Of a stretch of 26,852 nt of DNA, positions 7,499-14,893 are shown in pieces (position 1 is the stretch's first letter; every line of letters starts with the position of its first letter). A program made the translations under genes and the position numbers. This DNA comes from Actinomycetes bacterium (GTDB taxonomy: Bacteria; Actinomycetota; Acidimicrobiia; Acidimicrobiales; Palsa-688): contig JAJZWW010000004.1 in NCBI GenBank assembly GCA_021846485.1, positions 1-26,852 of the forward strand. The letters run 5' to 3'. The notes beneath the pieces were generated by a model. The model did no database searches and was not told the origin of the DNA. It saw only the letters and a list, made by a program, of their open reading frames with translations.

Positions 7499-8074
7499 TC
7501 AGCGCCCTATCACGATGACCTTGAAATGGTCGCGGAAGAACTTCTCCGCGTCGTCAGCCGGTGGAGCCGTGGCCTCGCCGGCGGAGCGCTCGGCGGCCTG
7601 ACGCCACGCGGCGTCGTCGAGCGGTGCGTCGAGATCGATGACGGGCTCGACTGTCGGGTCGTGGTCCGTCACGCGGTAGACCTTCTGGCGCGGCGGAATC
7701 GCCTGGCTGCGGAGCTCGCCGGACGAGTCCCGATACGACACCTCCGCGCCGTCGTTCGCGACGACGCGGAAATAGCGACCCGAGCCCAATCCGTGTAGGA
7801 ACACTGGACCGTCTGGGGTCTCGCGAAGGGCCTCGCCCGTTGCGGGGGTGAACACAGTGTCACCGGGCCGGAGTTTTCTCGCGAGCACCAGCCGGTAGCA
7901 CTTTGAGTCGTCGAAGTCGACCGGTTTCGCGATGGCGGGTTTCGCGATAGGGGCGGCCTTCGCCGGCTTGGCAGGCGATGGCGCCGGGCGGCCGACGCGG
8001 TGTCCGCACTTGCGACACACGCCAGCCGTCGTCAGGAAGCCTCCGTCGATCGGGCAATGCTGAGGCCTCGCCAT
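7499..8074 (-). CDS. Zinc-ribbon-tagged protein 2 of 4
   Basis: A 191-residue protein. The tag HCPIDGGFLTTAGVCRKCGH again has Asp in place of the second Cys. A Pro/Ala/Lys linker follows. The centre (YRLVLARKLRPGDTVFTPAT... to SQAIPPRQKVYRVTDHDP) is a compact beta-rich domain of about 85 residues, resembling a small barrel. The C-terminus has DDAAWRQAAERSAGE, the shared Trp helix, then EKFFRDHFKVIVIGR. The ATG at 8074 overlaps the upstream stop by one base; a GTG at 8077 is the alternative. The domain is unrecognised and the function unknown. Confidence 0.65.
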   Translation of the reverse strand: MARPQHCPIDGGFLTTAGVCRKCGHRVGRPAPSPAKPAKAAPIAKPAIAKPVDFDDSKCYRLVLARKLRPGDTVFTPATGEALRETPDGPVFLHGLGSGRYFRVVANDGAEVSYRDSSGELRSQAIPPRQKVYRVTDHDPTVEPVIDLDAPLDDAAWRQAAERSAGEATAPPADDAEKFFRDHFKVIVIGR

Positions 8075-9771
8075 CACGCCACCTCGATTCCGTCAGCGGC
8101 TTGCTGGACCAACGCCCGCAGATCCGTGCCACCATCCTTCAGCTTTTGGGCCTGGCGAGGACCGTCGACGCCAGCCGAGCGGAGCGCCGCCGCCTCGGCC
8201 GGCCCGACGCCAAGCTCCCGCCACGCTGCCCCTTCACTCGCACGTGAGCATCCTGCCGCGGCCCATGCCCGCGCCTCGTCGAGGCTGAAGCCGCGCTTGC
8301 GCCACGCCAGCGCCTGTGTCGCCCACCGAATGCCGACGGCCCGCAATGCCGCCGCCTCGTCGGGGCTCGGCGCGCCGGCGGCATGCCAGCGAGCCGCTTC
8401 GGCCAGCCCGATGTCGGCGGCACTCCAGCGAGCCGCTTCAGACGTTCCGATACCGATGGTTTTGAGGGCCGCGACCACCTCTGGGCCAGGCGCCCCCTCG
8501 GGGAACTCCCGGACTGCGAACGCCGCGGCCTCGTCGGGCGTGAAGCCCAGCTCGCGCCAGACGTGAGCATCACCGGGGGAGAAATGGTGCTCGCTGTCGT
8601 ACGCGAAACGACGGTACCGCTGCGTGGACCATGCCCGCGCCTCGTCGGGGGTGAAGCCGCGCTCGCGCCACGCGGACGCCTCGCGGTTCCTACGCGAGGT
8701 AGCGCCGTAGGGGCCGTAGGGGTCGAAGCCGCGCTCGATCCACGCGAACGCCTCGTCGGGGTCGAAGCCGCGCTCGATCCACGCGGACGCGTGGTCGGGG
8801 GTGACACCGCGCTTGCTCCAGGCCTTGGCCTCGTCGAGTCCGAGTCCGCGTTCCCGCCAGGCGTCGAGGGTTTGTGGCGTGCTGATCCCCGACGCTCGCA
8901 GGGCTTCGACGTCACTGGGCCCGAAACCGCGCTCCCGCCAGGCGTCGAGGGTTTGCGGGTTGCTGATCCCCGACGCTCGCAGGGCTTCGACGTCACTGGG
9001 CCCGAGTCCGCGCTCCCGCCAGGCACGAGCTGTTTCCGGCCATTCGCATGCGGCCCGACGCCACGCCGCGACCTCGTCAGGGGCGAACTCGCTGGCCGAC
9101 CACTCTTGCTCGCACGCTGCATCCCTCGGGTTCGACACACCAAGCGCGATCCACGCGTCCGCCTCGTCGGGCGTGAAGTCCCACCTCTGCCAGCACGCAG
9201 CGTCGTCCGGATGGCTCTCGCCAAGCGCGATCCACGCGTCCGCCTCGTCGGGCGTGAAGCCGCGCTCGCGCCACGCTGTGTAGTCGGTCACCCACCACGC
9301 ACACTCGTCGTCACTGCAAACGAGCGCCCAGGCGAGGGCTCCCCACCCGTCCTCGTCGTTGTCTGATGCTAACGGTGGTTGACCATCTGTCGCGTAGATC
9401 TCTCCGTTTTGCCAGGCCGCCCACGCGCGATCAGCGTCGATCGTGCGGCCCTCACGCTCTGGTTGGCACTGCAACATGGCGTCGAGCGATCTCTCCAGGG
9501 CCTCATCGAAATTCTGACGCGCTTCGCGTTCGCGTGCCTCCTCGAGCTCGGCGGCCTCGCGCCACGCCTCGTCGTCAAGCGCGTCGTCGTCCTCGGCCGA
9601 CGTTGCGGGCACAGCGGCCGGCGGAGCGGGTGCCGAGCGCACAATCGCGGCCGGCTTGGGTGCCGGCGTCGGCCGCCGCGAGCCGGGGCACTCGCGCTTG
9701 CGGCAGTACCCGGCGATCGTCAGCCACCCGCCACAGAACCTGCAGTGTCCGCCGGACTTCTTCGTCGCCAT
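8074..9771 (-). CDS. Zinc-ribbon-tagged helical-repeat protein, 1 of 4
   Basis: A 565-residue protein. The tag GGHCRFCGGWLTIAGYCRKR continues into ECPGSRRP and is followed by a Pro/Ala linker and DDEAWREAAELEEARE, the shared Trp helix. From about residue 165 to 540 it consists of degenerate repeats of the pattern W-R-E-R-G-[FL]-x-[PL]-[DS]-[ED]-[AV]-x-A-[WL]-x-x-x-G. I count roughly 15, with inserts of variable length between some. Two units are exact enough to be seen as an 81-bp tandem repeat in the DNA. Each unit should form two short helices, so the whole is probably a solenoid or superhelix for binding a protein or nucleic acid. The ATG at 9771 is preferred to the GTG at 9774. It is acidic overall. 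No known function is recognised. Confidence 0.75.
   Translation of the reverse strand: MATKKSGGHCRFCGGWLTIAGYCRKRECPGSRRPTPAPKPAAIVRSAPAPPAAVPATSAEDDDALDDEAWREAAELEEAREREARQNFDEALERSLDAMLQCQPEREGRTIDADRAWAAWQNGEIYATDGQPPLASDNDEDGWGALAWALVCSDDECAWWVTDYTAWRERGFTPDEADAWIALGESHPDDAACWQRWDFTPDEADAWIALGVSNPRDAACEQEWSASEFAPDEVAAWRRAACEWPETARAWRERGLGPSDVEALRASGISNPQTLDAWRERGFGPSDVEALRASGISTPQTLDAWRERGLGLDEAKAWSKRGVTPDHASAWIERGFDPDEAFAWIERGFDPYGPYGATSRRNREASAWRERGFTPDEARAWSTQRYRRFAYDSEHHFSPGDAHVWRELGFTPDEAAAFAVREFPEGAPGPEVVAALKTIGIGTSEAARWSAADIGLAEAARWHAAGAPSPDEAAALRAVGIRWATQALAWRKRGFSLDEARAWAAAGCSRASEGAAWRELGVGPAEAAALRSAGVDGPRQAQKLKDGGTDLRALVQQAADGIEVA
8853..9014. repeat. 81-bp tandem direct repeat inside the repeat-protein gene
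   Basis: Two adjacent copies (8853-8933 and 8934-9014) each encode one 27-residue unit that starts AWRERG[LF]GPSDVEALRAS and ends PQTLD. The copies differ at only a few bases, so this duplication is recent compared with the other, diverged protein repeats. Confidence 0.8.
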
Positions 9772-9791
9772 CACGCCACCACCTTTCCTCT

Positions 9792-9812
9792 ACAGCCGTA
9801 CCACACGGCTGT
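9792..9812 (-). promoter_or_regulatory. Hairpin in the leader of the repeat-protein gene
   Basis: A perfect 8-bp stem, ACAGCCGT-N5-ACGGCTGT, lies in the 50-bp gap between the stop at 9822 and the start at 9771. No T-run follows on the minus strand, so it is not a standard terminator. Partial termination, mRNA processing or translational control are the options. Confidence 0.5.
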
Positions 9813-9821
9813 GACAACTCA

Positions 9822-10022
9822 TCACGCCCCCACCCGCGTGCGGATCCCCAGGATCGCCTCGGCGGCCTCGAGCGCGATGACAGCCTCGTCGACTCGGCGG
9901 AGCGCCTCGCGCACGAAAACGAGCTCGGGGGCGACGGCCGCGCTGCGCGGGTGCGCGAGGGTGACGTGGAGCCGGCGCTCCAGGTCACCGAGGTCCACGT
10001 CATTGAGGTGCGTCATTGTCAT
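9822..10022 (-). CDS. Small hypothetical helical protein
   Basis: A 66-residue protein, MTMTHLNDVDLGDLERRLHVTL..., ending AAEAILGIRTRVGA. The text LVFVREALRRVDEAVIALEAA predicts a long amphipathic helix, so the protein is probably a two-helix hairpin. The start at 10022 has GGGAGG 8 nt upstream. The gene sits in the long accessory operon with gaps of about 50 bp on both sides. No family is recognised. Confidence 0.6.
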   Translation of the reverse strand: MTMTHLNDVDLGDLERRLHVTLAHPRSAAVAPELVFVREALRRVDEAVIALEAAEAILGIRTRVGA

Positions 10023-10074
10023 CGGTCTTGCCTCCCATCCGTCAATCGCAGTTTACCCGCCCGGGAACCAATCG

Positions 10075-10377
10075 TCAGCTCTGTCCTGCGAAAAACATCG
10101 GCACGTTCGCCCCATCTCCGTACACACGCTCGACAGCGTGCTCGAGTGCACTGACCGCTCGCTCGGCATCGAGCAGGGCCTCGTCGCTAACGCCGCCGGG
10201 TTCCCCATATATATGGGATGACGGGTGCGAACAGCGGTCGAGCGCGTCGTGCGCATCGAGGTAGGCGCTCACTACGCCGGGCGGCGGCACGTGGCCCGCT
10301 TCTTCGCGAGCGATGCGGCGGTCCGCCGAGTCGAGGCGCTGCTCGAGCTCCTCAAGTGCAGTCATCGCGATAGCCAT
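10075..10377 (-). CDS. Small hypothetical helical protein
   Basis: A 100-residue protein (MAIAMTALEELEQRLDSADRRIAREEA...), helical at both ends with a loop (CSHPSSHIYGEPGGV) in the middle. The loop's HIY is encoded by CAT-ATA-TAT inside the palindromic ATATATAT tract at 10207-10214, using the rare ATA codon. GAGGAGGG lies 6 nt before the ATG. The 23-bp leader repeat lies 25-47 nt upstream. The N-terminal helix (LEELEQRLDSADRRIAREEA) resembles that of the next small protein. The function is unknown. Confidence 0.6.
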   Translation of the reverse strand: MAIAMTALEELEQRLDSADRRIAREEAGHVPPPGVVSAYLDAHDALDRCSHPSSHIYGEPGGVSDEALLDAERAVSALEHAVERVYGDGANVPMFFAGQS

Positions 10378-10401
10378 CTCAAGCCCTCCTCTATCTAGGT
10401 T

Positions 10402-10424
10402 CCTACTGGTACATCGGAACGCTC
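10402..10424 (-). repeat. 23-bp leader repeat, copy 1
   Basis: Identical to 11152-11174. On the coding strand it includes GAGCGTTCCGATGTACCAGT and continues into AGG. It lies between the stop of the gene at 10429 and the start at 10377. It contains the minimal reading frame ATG-TAC-CAG-TAG. Shorter relatives occur at 24035-24049 (15 bp) and 6209-6220 (12 bp), each 35-50 nt before a start codon. Confidence 0.75.
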
Positions 10425-10428
10425 GCCC

Positions 10429-11130
10429 TCACGCTGCCAGTTGGGTAACTGCCTCGAGTTCGAGCTCGAGAGCGACGTACAGCGGCGTGATCCGTGAGAA
10501 CGCAACCTTGCCGTTGTCGTAGCGGGTGTAACTACCGCCGACCTCGACGGCGAGGACGACCTGGGGAGCGTCGAGCAGCACGCTGTCGTCGGGCACGGGT
10601 GCCGCCGCGGCGCCTTCCGCGGTGTCCCGCACGTAGAACCCGCCGCCGTGGTTGGTGCGCACGGCTTGGATCAACTGCTTGCCGAGGCGGTACTCGGTCA
10701 CGCCGTCGAAGATGCTCACGAACCTCCCGTCGACGACCGCCACCCGCTTGAACCACACGCGCTGTGTCGCGCCGAGGTGCTCCGGCGGCCGGAGCTTGCG
10801 GACCTCGCGCCGGAGCACCTGCTCGTCGACGCCGTAGAGGCGGGTGATGTGCGTCATGGTGCGGCAGTGGACCATGTAGGAGTAGGGGTAGCTGCGGCTT
10901 GGCTCGCGCACGCCGGAGCAGCAGCCGCGCCACTCCGAGTCGTCCGGCCAGAACCGCCCAGCGTTGTCGAACCGGCCGACCGGGTGCTCAGTGCGGTCCT
11001 GCCGCGCGATGTAGGCCTCAGCTGCCGCAGCGAGAAGCTGCGTGGCATGCCTCGTCGTCCGCAGGTGCGCAGCACGGGAGCTCTTGCGGATCCTCGCTCC
11101 GCACTGGCACTCGACGATGGTGGTGGTCAT
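10429..11130 (-). CDS. Hypothetical protein with N-terminal CxC...HxxxxxH motif
   Basis: A 233-residue protein. The N-terminus (ECQCGARIRKSSRAAHLRTTRH) has two Cys and two His in a zinc-finger-like order. The middle contains GCCSGVREPSRSYPYSYMVH and TRLYGVDEQVLRREVRKLRP. The C-terminal half (VWFKRVAVVDGRFVSIFDG..., then TEYRLGKQLIQAVRTNHGGG) is beta-rich and reads like a conserved plasmid or phage domain of unknown role. The start at 11130 follows AGAGGAGAGCGAG. It is the first gene after the strong promoter at 11212-11240 and therefore heads the long accessory operon running to 4361. Confidence 0.65.
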   Translation of the reverse strand: MTTTIVECQCGARIRKSSRAAHLRTTRHATQLLAAAAEAYIARQDRTEHPVGRFDNAGRFWPDDSEWRGCCSGVREPSRSYPYSYMVHCRTMTHITRLYGVDEQVLRREVRKLRPPEHLGATQRVWFKRVAVVDGRFVSIFDGVTEYRLGKQLIQAVRTNHGGGFYVRDTAEGAAAAPVPDDSVLLDAPQVVLAVEVGGSYTRYDNGKVAFSRITPLYVALELELEAVTQLAA

Positions 11131-11151
11131 CTCGCTCTCCTCTGGCTCTGC

Positions 11152-11174
11152 CCTACTGGTACATCGGAACGCTC
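11152..11174 (-). repeat. 23-bp leader repeat, copy 2
   Basis: An exact copy of 10402-10424, located in the 5' untranslated leader between the promoter at 11212-11240 and the ATG at 11130. Because it lies about 30 nt downstream of the inferred transcription start it cannot be a promoter box. An RNA-level or translational role is more likely. Confidence 0.75.
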
Positions 11175-11202
11175 ACGATCGGGTCTCAGGCACCAATGAA
11201 GC

Positions 11203-11251
11203 GTTGACTCAATAATAGCAGGATAGAACAGAAACGTCAATACCGTATTGA
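11203..11251 (-). promoter_or_regulatory. Promoter and operators of the accessory operon
   Basis: On the minus strand there is a TTGACG box (11240-11235), a 17-nt spacer and TATTAT (11217-11212), a strong promoter. Two palindromes overlay it: TCAATACcGTATTGA (11237-11251) covers the -35 box, and GTTGACTCAAT (11203-11213) covers the end of the -10 box and +1. The same layout recurs at 20762-20811. Repression by a dimeric regulator is the natural reading. Confidence 0.75.
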
Positions 11252-11293
11252 GCCCAACGTCAAGAAAAAGGGACTCGCGCGTTGTCTACGCGG

Positions 11294-11342
11294 GCACAAG
11301 ATGTAGAGCAGCTCCACGGGGTTGGCGCACAAGATGTAGAGC
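11294..11342. other. Direct repeat after the translocase gene, candidate transfer locus
   Basis: GCACAAGATGTAGAGC occurs twice (11294-11309 and 11327-11342), 33 bp apart from start to start. The repeats begin 37 bp past the stop of the FtsK/TraB-like gene. In Streptomyces plasmids TraB recognises short direct repeats in a clt locus close to traB. The position fits that role; the sequence itself is not one I know. A small hairpin and a T5 run on the minus strand (near 11260-11290) could also terminate the translocase transcript. Confidence 0.4.
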
Positions 11343-11378
11343 TGCGCGTAGTTATCTCGCGAGCCCTTCCCAAGAAAG

Positions 11379-14015
11379 TCAGCCGTTGCCGTCCAGCCGC
11401 TCGAACCGCTCAACGAGCCCCACTGCGGCGAGGCTCGCGAGAAACTCGCCATCGGTCCGGGTCCTGAGCCAAACCAAATTGCCCGTCGGCCGAGAGTCCT
11501 CGTCCGTGTAGTCCGCGTCAACCAGCACCAGCGGCATCGAGCTCGCCCACTCCCCGCTGGCGCGGTCCACGCCGGCGAGCACTCTCCGCTCCTCGTTGGT
11601 CACGATCGCGGTCGCACAGTGCGGCCCGGCGACTCGCGCCTGTGCGTCGAGACGACGGACCCGGGCCCATCGCATCAGCGCGAGTGCGCGCTCGACCGGA
11701 TCGGCGATCTCGTCGTAGCCGGGGACGATGAGACCGGTGAGGTCTCTCGCCGCTGCCGCCTCAGCGACTACGCCGCCTGTCAAGACAAGGCGATAGCGCG
11801 GCTCGATCCCGAACTTCGCGGCGTCCACGCCGGGCGGTTCGGACACGACGCGTCGCGGCGAGCCGTCGGGCCGGCGGTGCACGACCGGGCCGTTGCCTGA
11901 GTCGGCATATATATGGGGACCCGAGGGACTATCAACGGGCGAGCTGGGCGACGCGGCCGGGGGATGGGTGGTGGCCGCGTCGCCCAGGAGCGGCCCGACG
12001 TGACGCGGGACGCCGAGACGGTCGAGGAGGTTGGGGATGTCGGCCGGAGGATGATAGGCCACTCTGACCGCCTGCACGCCGCCGCCTTCCGACCACACGA
12101 CGCCGAGGCCGGGGCTGATCCCGTCGTTCAGCCTGGCGAGCTCACTCAGGGCCTGGTTGGTTGCATCCCCGCTGAAAAGCATCCCCACGGCTGTACGGCT
12201 CGGGAGGTTGCGCGGGGGTGCCATCTGCACGCGCCACCCGAGGTTGGATCGGAGTTCACCACCGGCGCCGGTCTCGCCGCCCAATATCGCGACGTCGGGG
12301 CGCTGGAGGCCAGGCAAGAAAGCAATTCCCACATAGCGCGTCTCCCGGGCCAGACGCCCCAAGAGCAGCACGAGCTCGCTCGTCGCCGCCAACCGCTCCT
12401 CGGCCTCCTGAACAAGCGGGTGTTTTTTATCGAGCCCCCGCGGCGGCGCCCCGGCGATCAGCGCCGAGGCCAACTCATCGAAGATGAAAAGCAGCGGCCG
12501 GATGTTTGTCGCCTCTCGGACACCTGGCGGCAACTCCTGCCACTTCTTGCAGCCGGGGTTCGCCTGCAGAACCGACCGCCGGCGCTGCGCCTCTGCGTAC
12601 AGCGCGCGCACGAGCACCAGCGCCTCGCCGAGCTCACTCGCCCAGCCGGTGCACCACGGCCGGAGCTCCTCGAAGTCGAGGCCCCCTTTCGCGATCTCGC
12701 ACACCGCGAGCTGCCACCCGTGCGCGAGGGCTTGCGTGGCGAGGCTGGTCAACAAGATCGTCTTCCCACTACCCACTTCGCCGGCTACGACTCCGTGCGG
12801 CGTCATGGCCGGATTAAACGCCACCGGCTCGCCCGCGCTGTTGCGAGCGACCGGCAGAGCGAGATCCTCCACGTCAACCGGCATCGCCGCCGGCGGCAGC
12901 AGCTCCTCGAGCGCCACCCGGCTCGGCAGCCGCTCCGGCTCGCAAGGCATCACCATCACGCGCAACCCCGGCCCGTCGGCCGCCACATCCCACTCTGGCC
13001 CGAGCCGCTCGCCAAGCCGCAACGCCGCTTGGTCCGCGTCGGCCGCCACCCGGTCGGGGGTGAGGGTGAGGGTCCACCCCCAGCGTGCGTCTCGCTCTGC
13101 GCACGCTGCGACCGCGGCAGCCGGGTCGAGCTCGGCGCCGTGTCGCTCTCGGTAGAGCTTGGCGAGGTGAGCGGCCGACGAGTCGTCGTGCTCGTCGCGG
13201 CTGAGCTTGCGGATCAGGTGGCGGGTCGTTGCGTCGATGTCAGCCGGCCAGTCGACCGACTCAGGCCGTACCGCTCGCACCTCCGCCACCCGCTCTGCGC
13301 CGACTTCGGTCGCCGCGAGTTCCCGTGCCGCCAGCTCCTCTTTGGCCCACCGGGCCCCGACCTCACGTCGGGCCGCCGTGGCGGCGATGACGCACGCGGC
13401 CGCTCCGAGGCCACCGATGGGGAGGCGGAAAGCGGCTCCGGCGAGGGCAACGATGAAGATGGCCACGACGGCCGCGGGAATCCCGACGCCGGACGGGGCA
13501 TCCTTCTTCGCCGCCTCGAGCGCCAGCACCCACGCCGGCCGGGGCCATGGGCTGCCCGTGGCGAGAGACCAGCCTCGGCCGACACCGATGGCGGCGATAG
13601 CCGTGGCGACGAGGGCACGTGCAACGGGGGGGCCGATGTCAGGCCACGTCGCGAGACAGGCGAGCGCGATGCCGCCGACGACCCACGTCATGGCGACCGC
13701 ACTCTGCGCCCGGCGGACGCTCTGCGCCTGCACCGCCCGCAACGCGGCCACGCCGGTCCCGGCCTTCTTACGGTGGACACTTGCGGCGAGGAGCGCTGCG
13801 GCGAGCAGCGGGCCGAGCAGCACCACGGCCAGCACGACGATGGTGATGATGCGATCGTTTCGCCATCCGTAGTCGACGGCCGTGCCGACGCACACGACCA
13901 GGCCGGTCCACGCTAAGAGCCGGGCGTAGGTCGGGTGGCGCTGGAACACGGCGAATCGCATTAGCACCCAGACCATGCCGCGCTGCAGCCAGCGGAGGAA
14001 TTTCAAGATCAGCAT
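11379..14015 (-). CDS. FtsK/SpoIIIE-family conjugative DNA translocase (TraB-like)
   Basis: An 878-residue membrane-anchored ATPase. The first 220 residues hold several hydrophobic segments (about 35-80, 108-150 and 180-220). The motor follows, with Walker A GEVGSGKT at about residues 411-418 and Walker B LLFIFDEL at about 508. The text between and after these (EIAKGGLDFEELRPWCTGWA; RNLPSRTAVGMLFSG) is typical of FtsK-like plasmid transfer proteins. In actinobacteria such hexamers move double-stranded DNA between cells without a relaxase. The C-terminal 200 residues have a Pro/Ser linker containing PHIYAD (rare ATA codon in the TATATA tract at 11907-11914), then a domain I cannot name. AGGAGG precedes the start at 14015. 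The direct repeat just downstream may be its DNA target. Confidence 0.85.
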   Translation of the reverse strand: MLILKFLRWLQRGMVWVLMRFAVFQRHPTYARLLAWTGLVVCVGTAVDYGWRNDRIITIVVLAVVLLGPLLAAALLAASVHRKKAGTGVAALRAVQAQSVRRAQSAVAMTWVVGGIALACLATWPDIGPPVARALVATAIAAIGVGRGWSLATGSPWPRPAWVLALEAAKKDAPSGVGIPAAVVAIFIVALAGAAFRLPIGGLGAAACVIAATAARREVGARWAKEELAARELAATEVGAERVAEVRAVRPESVDWPADIDATTRHLIRKLSRDEHDDSSAAHLAKLYRERHGAELDPAAAVAACAERDARWGWTLTLTPDRVAADADQAALRLGERLGPEWDVAADGPGLRVMVMPCEPERLPSRVALEELLPPAAMPVDVEDLALPVARNSAGEPVAFNPAMTPHGVVAGEVGSGKTILLTSLATQALAHGWQLAVCEIAKGGLDFEELRPWCTGWASELGEALVLVRALYAEAQRRRSVLQANPGCKKWQELPPGVREATNIRPLLFIFDELASALIAGAPPRGLDKKHPLVQEAEERLAATSELVLLLGRLARETRYVGIAFLPGLQRPDVAILGGETGAGGELRSNLGWRVQMAPPRNLPSRTAVGMLFSGDATNQALSELARLNDGISPGLGVVWSEGGGVQAVRVAYHPPADIPNLLDRLGVPRHVGPLLGDAATTHPPAASPSSPVDSPSGPHIYADSGNGPVVHRRPDGSPRRVVSEPPGVDAAKFGIEPRYRLVLTGGVVAEAAAARDLTGLIVPGYDEIADPVERALALMRWARVRRLDAQARVAGPHCATAIVTNEERRVLAGVDRASGEWASSMPLVLVDADYTDEDSRPTGNLVWLRTRTDGEFLASLAAVGLVERFERLDGNG

Positions 14016-14036
14016 GTGCCGGCCTCCTCTCGTACG

Positions 14037-14052
14037 TCAACTGCCACTGACA
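14037..14052. promoter_or_regulatory. Inverted repeat before the translocase gene
   Basis: GTCA-ACTGCCAC-TGAC lies 22-37 bp before the ATG at 14015. Each arm belongs to the GTTGAC-type half-site seen at the other element promoters, but the arms are only 4 bp, so this could be chance. Confidence 0.3.
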
Positions 14053-14113
14053 TCTTAGTCGCGCGGATAGCCGGAGGGCAGCGATCGGGCTGAGCCGCAT
14101 ACAGATGCCTTCG

Positions 14114-14143
14114 CATATAGATAGACGAGGAGATGTGGGGCAA
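14114..14143 (-). promoter_or_regulatory. Possible promoter of the translocase gene
   Basis: On the minus strand TTGCCC (14143-14138), an 18-nt spacer and TATATG (14119-14114) lie in the 139-bp gap before the gene. The match is moderate. Read-through from the operon upstream is also possible. Confidence 0.35.
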
Positions 14144-14153
14144 GCTGATTACC

Positions 14154-14597
14154 TCATGACTCAGCAAGGCCTGGCCCGAGCGTCGGCAGCTCGTCGGCGA
14201 CGAATAGCTCATAGAGGGTCCGGCCGTCGACGTGCATGTAGGGGAGCATCACCTGTTCGAGGCTGACCATCTCGGTCGCGACGATCGCAAGCTGTGCCTC
14301 GAGCCAGTCTTTCGCGATGCGCCACGCGACACGTTCGGCTTGCTCGGGGGTCTTGTACCTCGGTGGCGTCGCTCTGTCCCTGCGCATAACGGCATGCACC
14401 GGCTCGACGCGCACCGGGAGCGCAAAGCCTCGGGGACCACGGCTCGTCGCGATAGCGAACGACACTCCGGTCGGTCGCCCGCCGGGACCGTACGTAGTCA
14501 TGATCTGAGTCGCCCCGGCCTTGGCAAGCAGCTCGTGGATCGCGCCCACGGTCCGGCCGACGGGCACCGTCGTCGTGTAGTTGAGAAGCGGGCTCAT
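14154..14597 (-). CDS. Conserved hypothetical protein of plasmids and phages
   Basis: A 147-residue protein, MSPLLNYTTTVPVGRTVGAI..., with RVAWRIAKDWLEAQLAIVAT and then MVSLEQVMLPYM. I recall this layout (an LLNYTTxVxVxxTVxxIHxLLAxAGA start and an AWRxxKDWLEAQLA helix followed by a VMLPYM motif) as a recurrent uncharacterised family in bacterial plasmids and phages. No enzyme motif is seen. It overlaps the upstream gene by ATGA and has GGAGG before its start. A role in element DNA metabolism is likely from the context, with the RusA-like gene two positions upstream, but the activity is unknown. Confidence 0.75.
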   Translation of the reverse strand: MSPLLNYTTTVPVGRTVGAIHELLAKAGATQIMTTYGPGGRPTGVSFAIATSRGPRGFALPVRVEPVHAVMRRDRATPPRYKTPEQAERVAWRIAKDWLEAQLAIVATEMVSLEQVMLPYMHVDGRTLYELFVADELPTLGPGLAES

Positions 14598-14893
14598 ACT
14601 GGGACCTCCGTGTCACTCATCTGCCCATCCTCTGGCACCCAGCGCCAGTGCACGATGCGTCCGTCTTCGATCCATCGGCCGTACATATGCGCGGCGCAGT
14701 AGGCCCACCACGCGTCCTTCCGGCCCTGGGAAGTCCGGTAGCCCCGGTTCAGCTCCGCTGCTCCCACGTCGTGGCATCCCGGCATCCTGCAGCGTCGACC
14801 TCGCGTGGCCAGCCGCCAGGTGAGGAGGTCCGCTGTCGTCACCTCTGCGCGGTAGCCCGGCGGGACCTCGGGGGGGTTCGGACGGACAGTCAC
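14594..14893 (-). CDS. Small zinc-binding-type protein
   Basis: A 99-residue protein with CRMPGC at about residue 34 and YCAAH at about residue 68. The four ligands C-x4-C...C-x2-H would suit one zinc ion. The remaining text (WRLATRGRR; GRWIEDGRIVHWRW) is basic and aromatic. The GTG at 14893 overlaps the RusA gene's stop (GTGA) and has GGGGAGGCGG directly before it. Such small finger proteins are common next to resolvase genes in phages and plasmids, where they may bind DNA (inference). It is not an HNH nuclease as far as I can see. Confidence 0.6.
   Translation of the reverse strand: MTVRPNPPEVPPGYRAEVTTADLLTWRLATRGRRCRMPGCHDVGAAELNRGYRTSQGRKDAWWAYCAAHMYGRWIEDGRIVHWRWVPEDGQMSDTEVPV

Noticed and set aside
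8383..9366. A 327-codon plus-strand frame with repeats
   Set aside because: Its repeats are the reverse reading of the helical-repeat gene on the minus strand.
11913..13916. A 667-codon plus-strand open frame
   Set aside because: It lies wholly opposite the FtsK-like gene, has an Arg/His/Gly-rich composition typical of an antisense frame in GC-rich DNA, and no recognisable motif.
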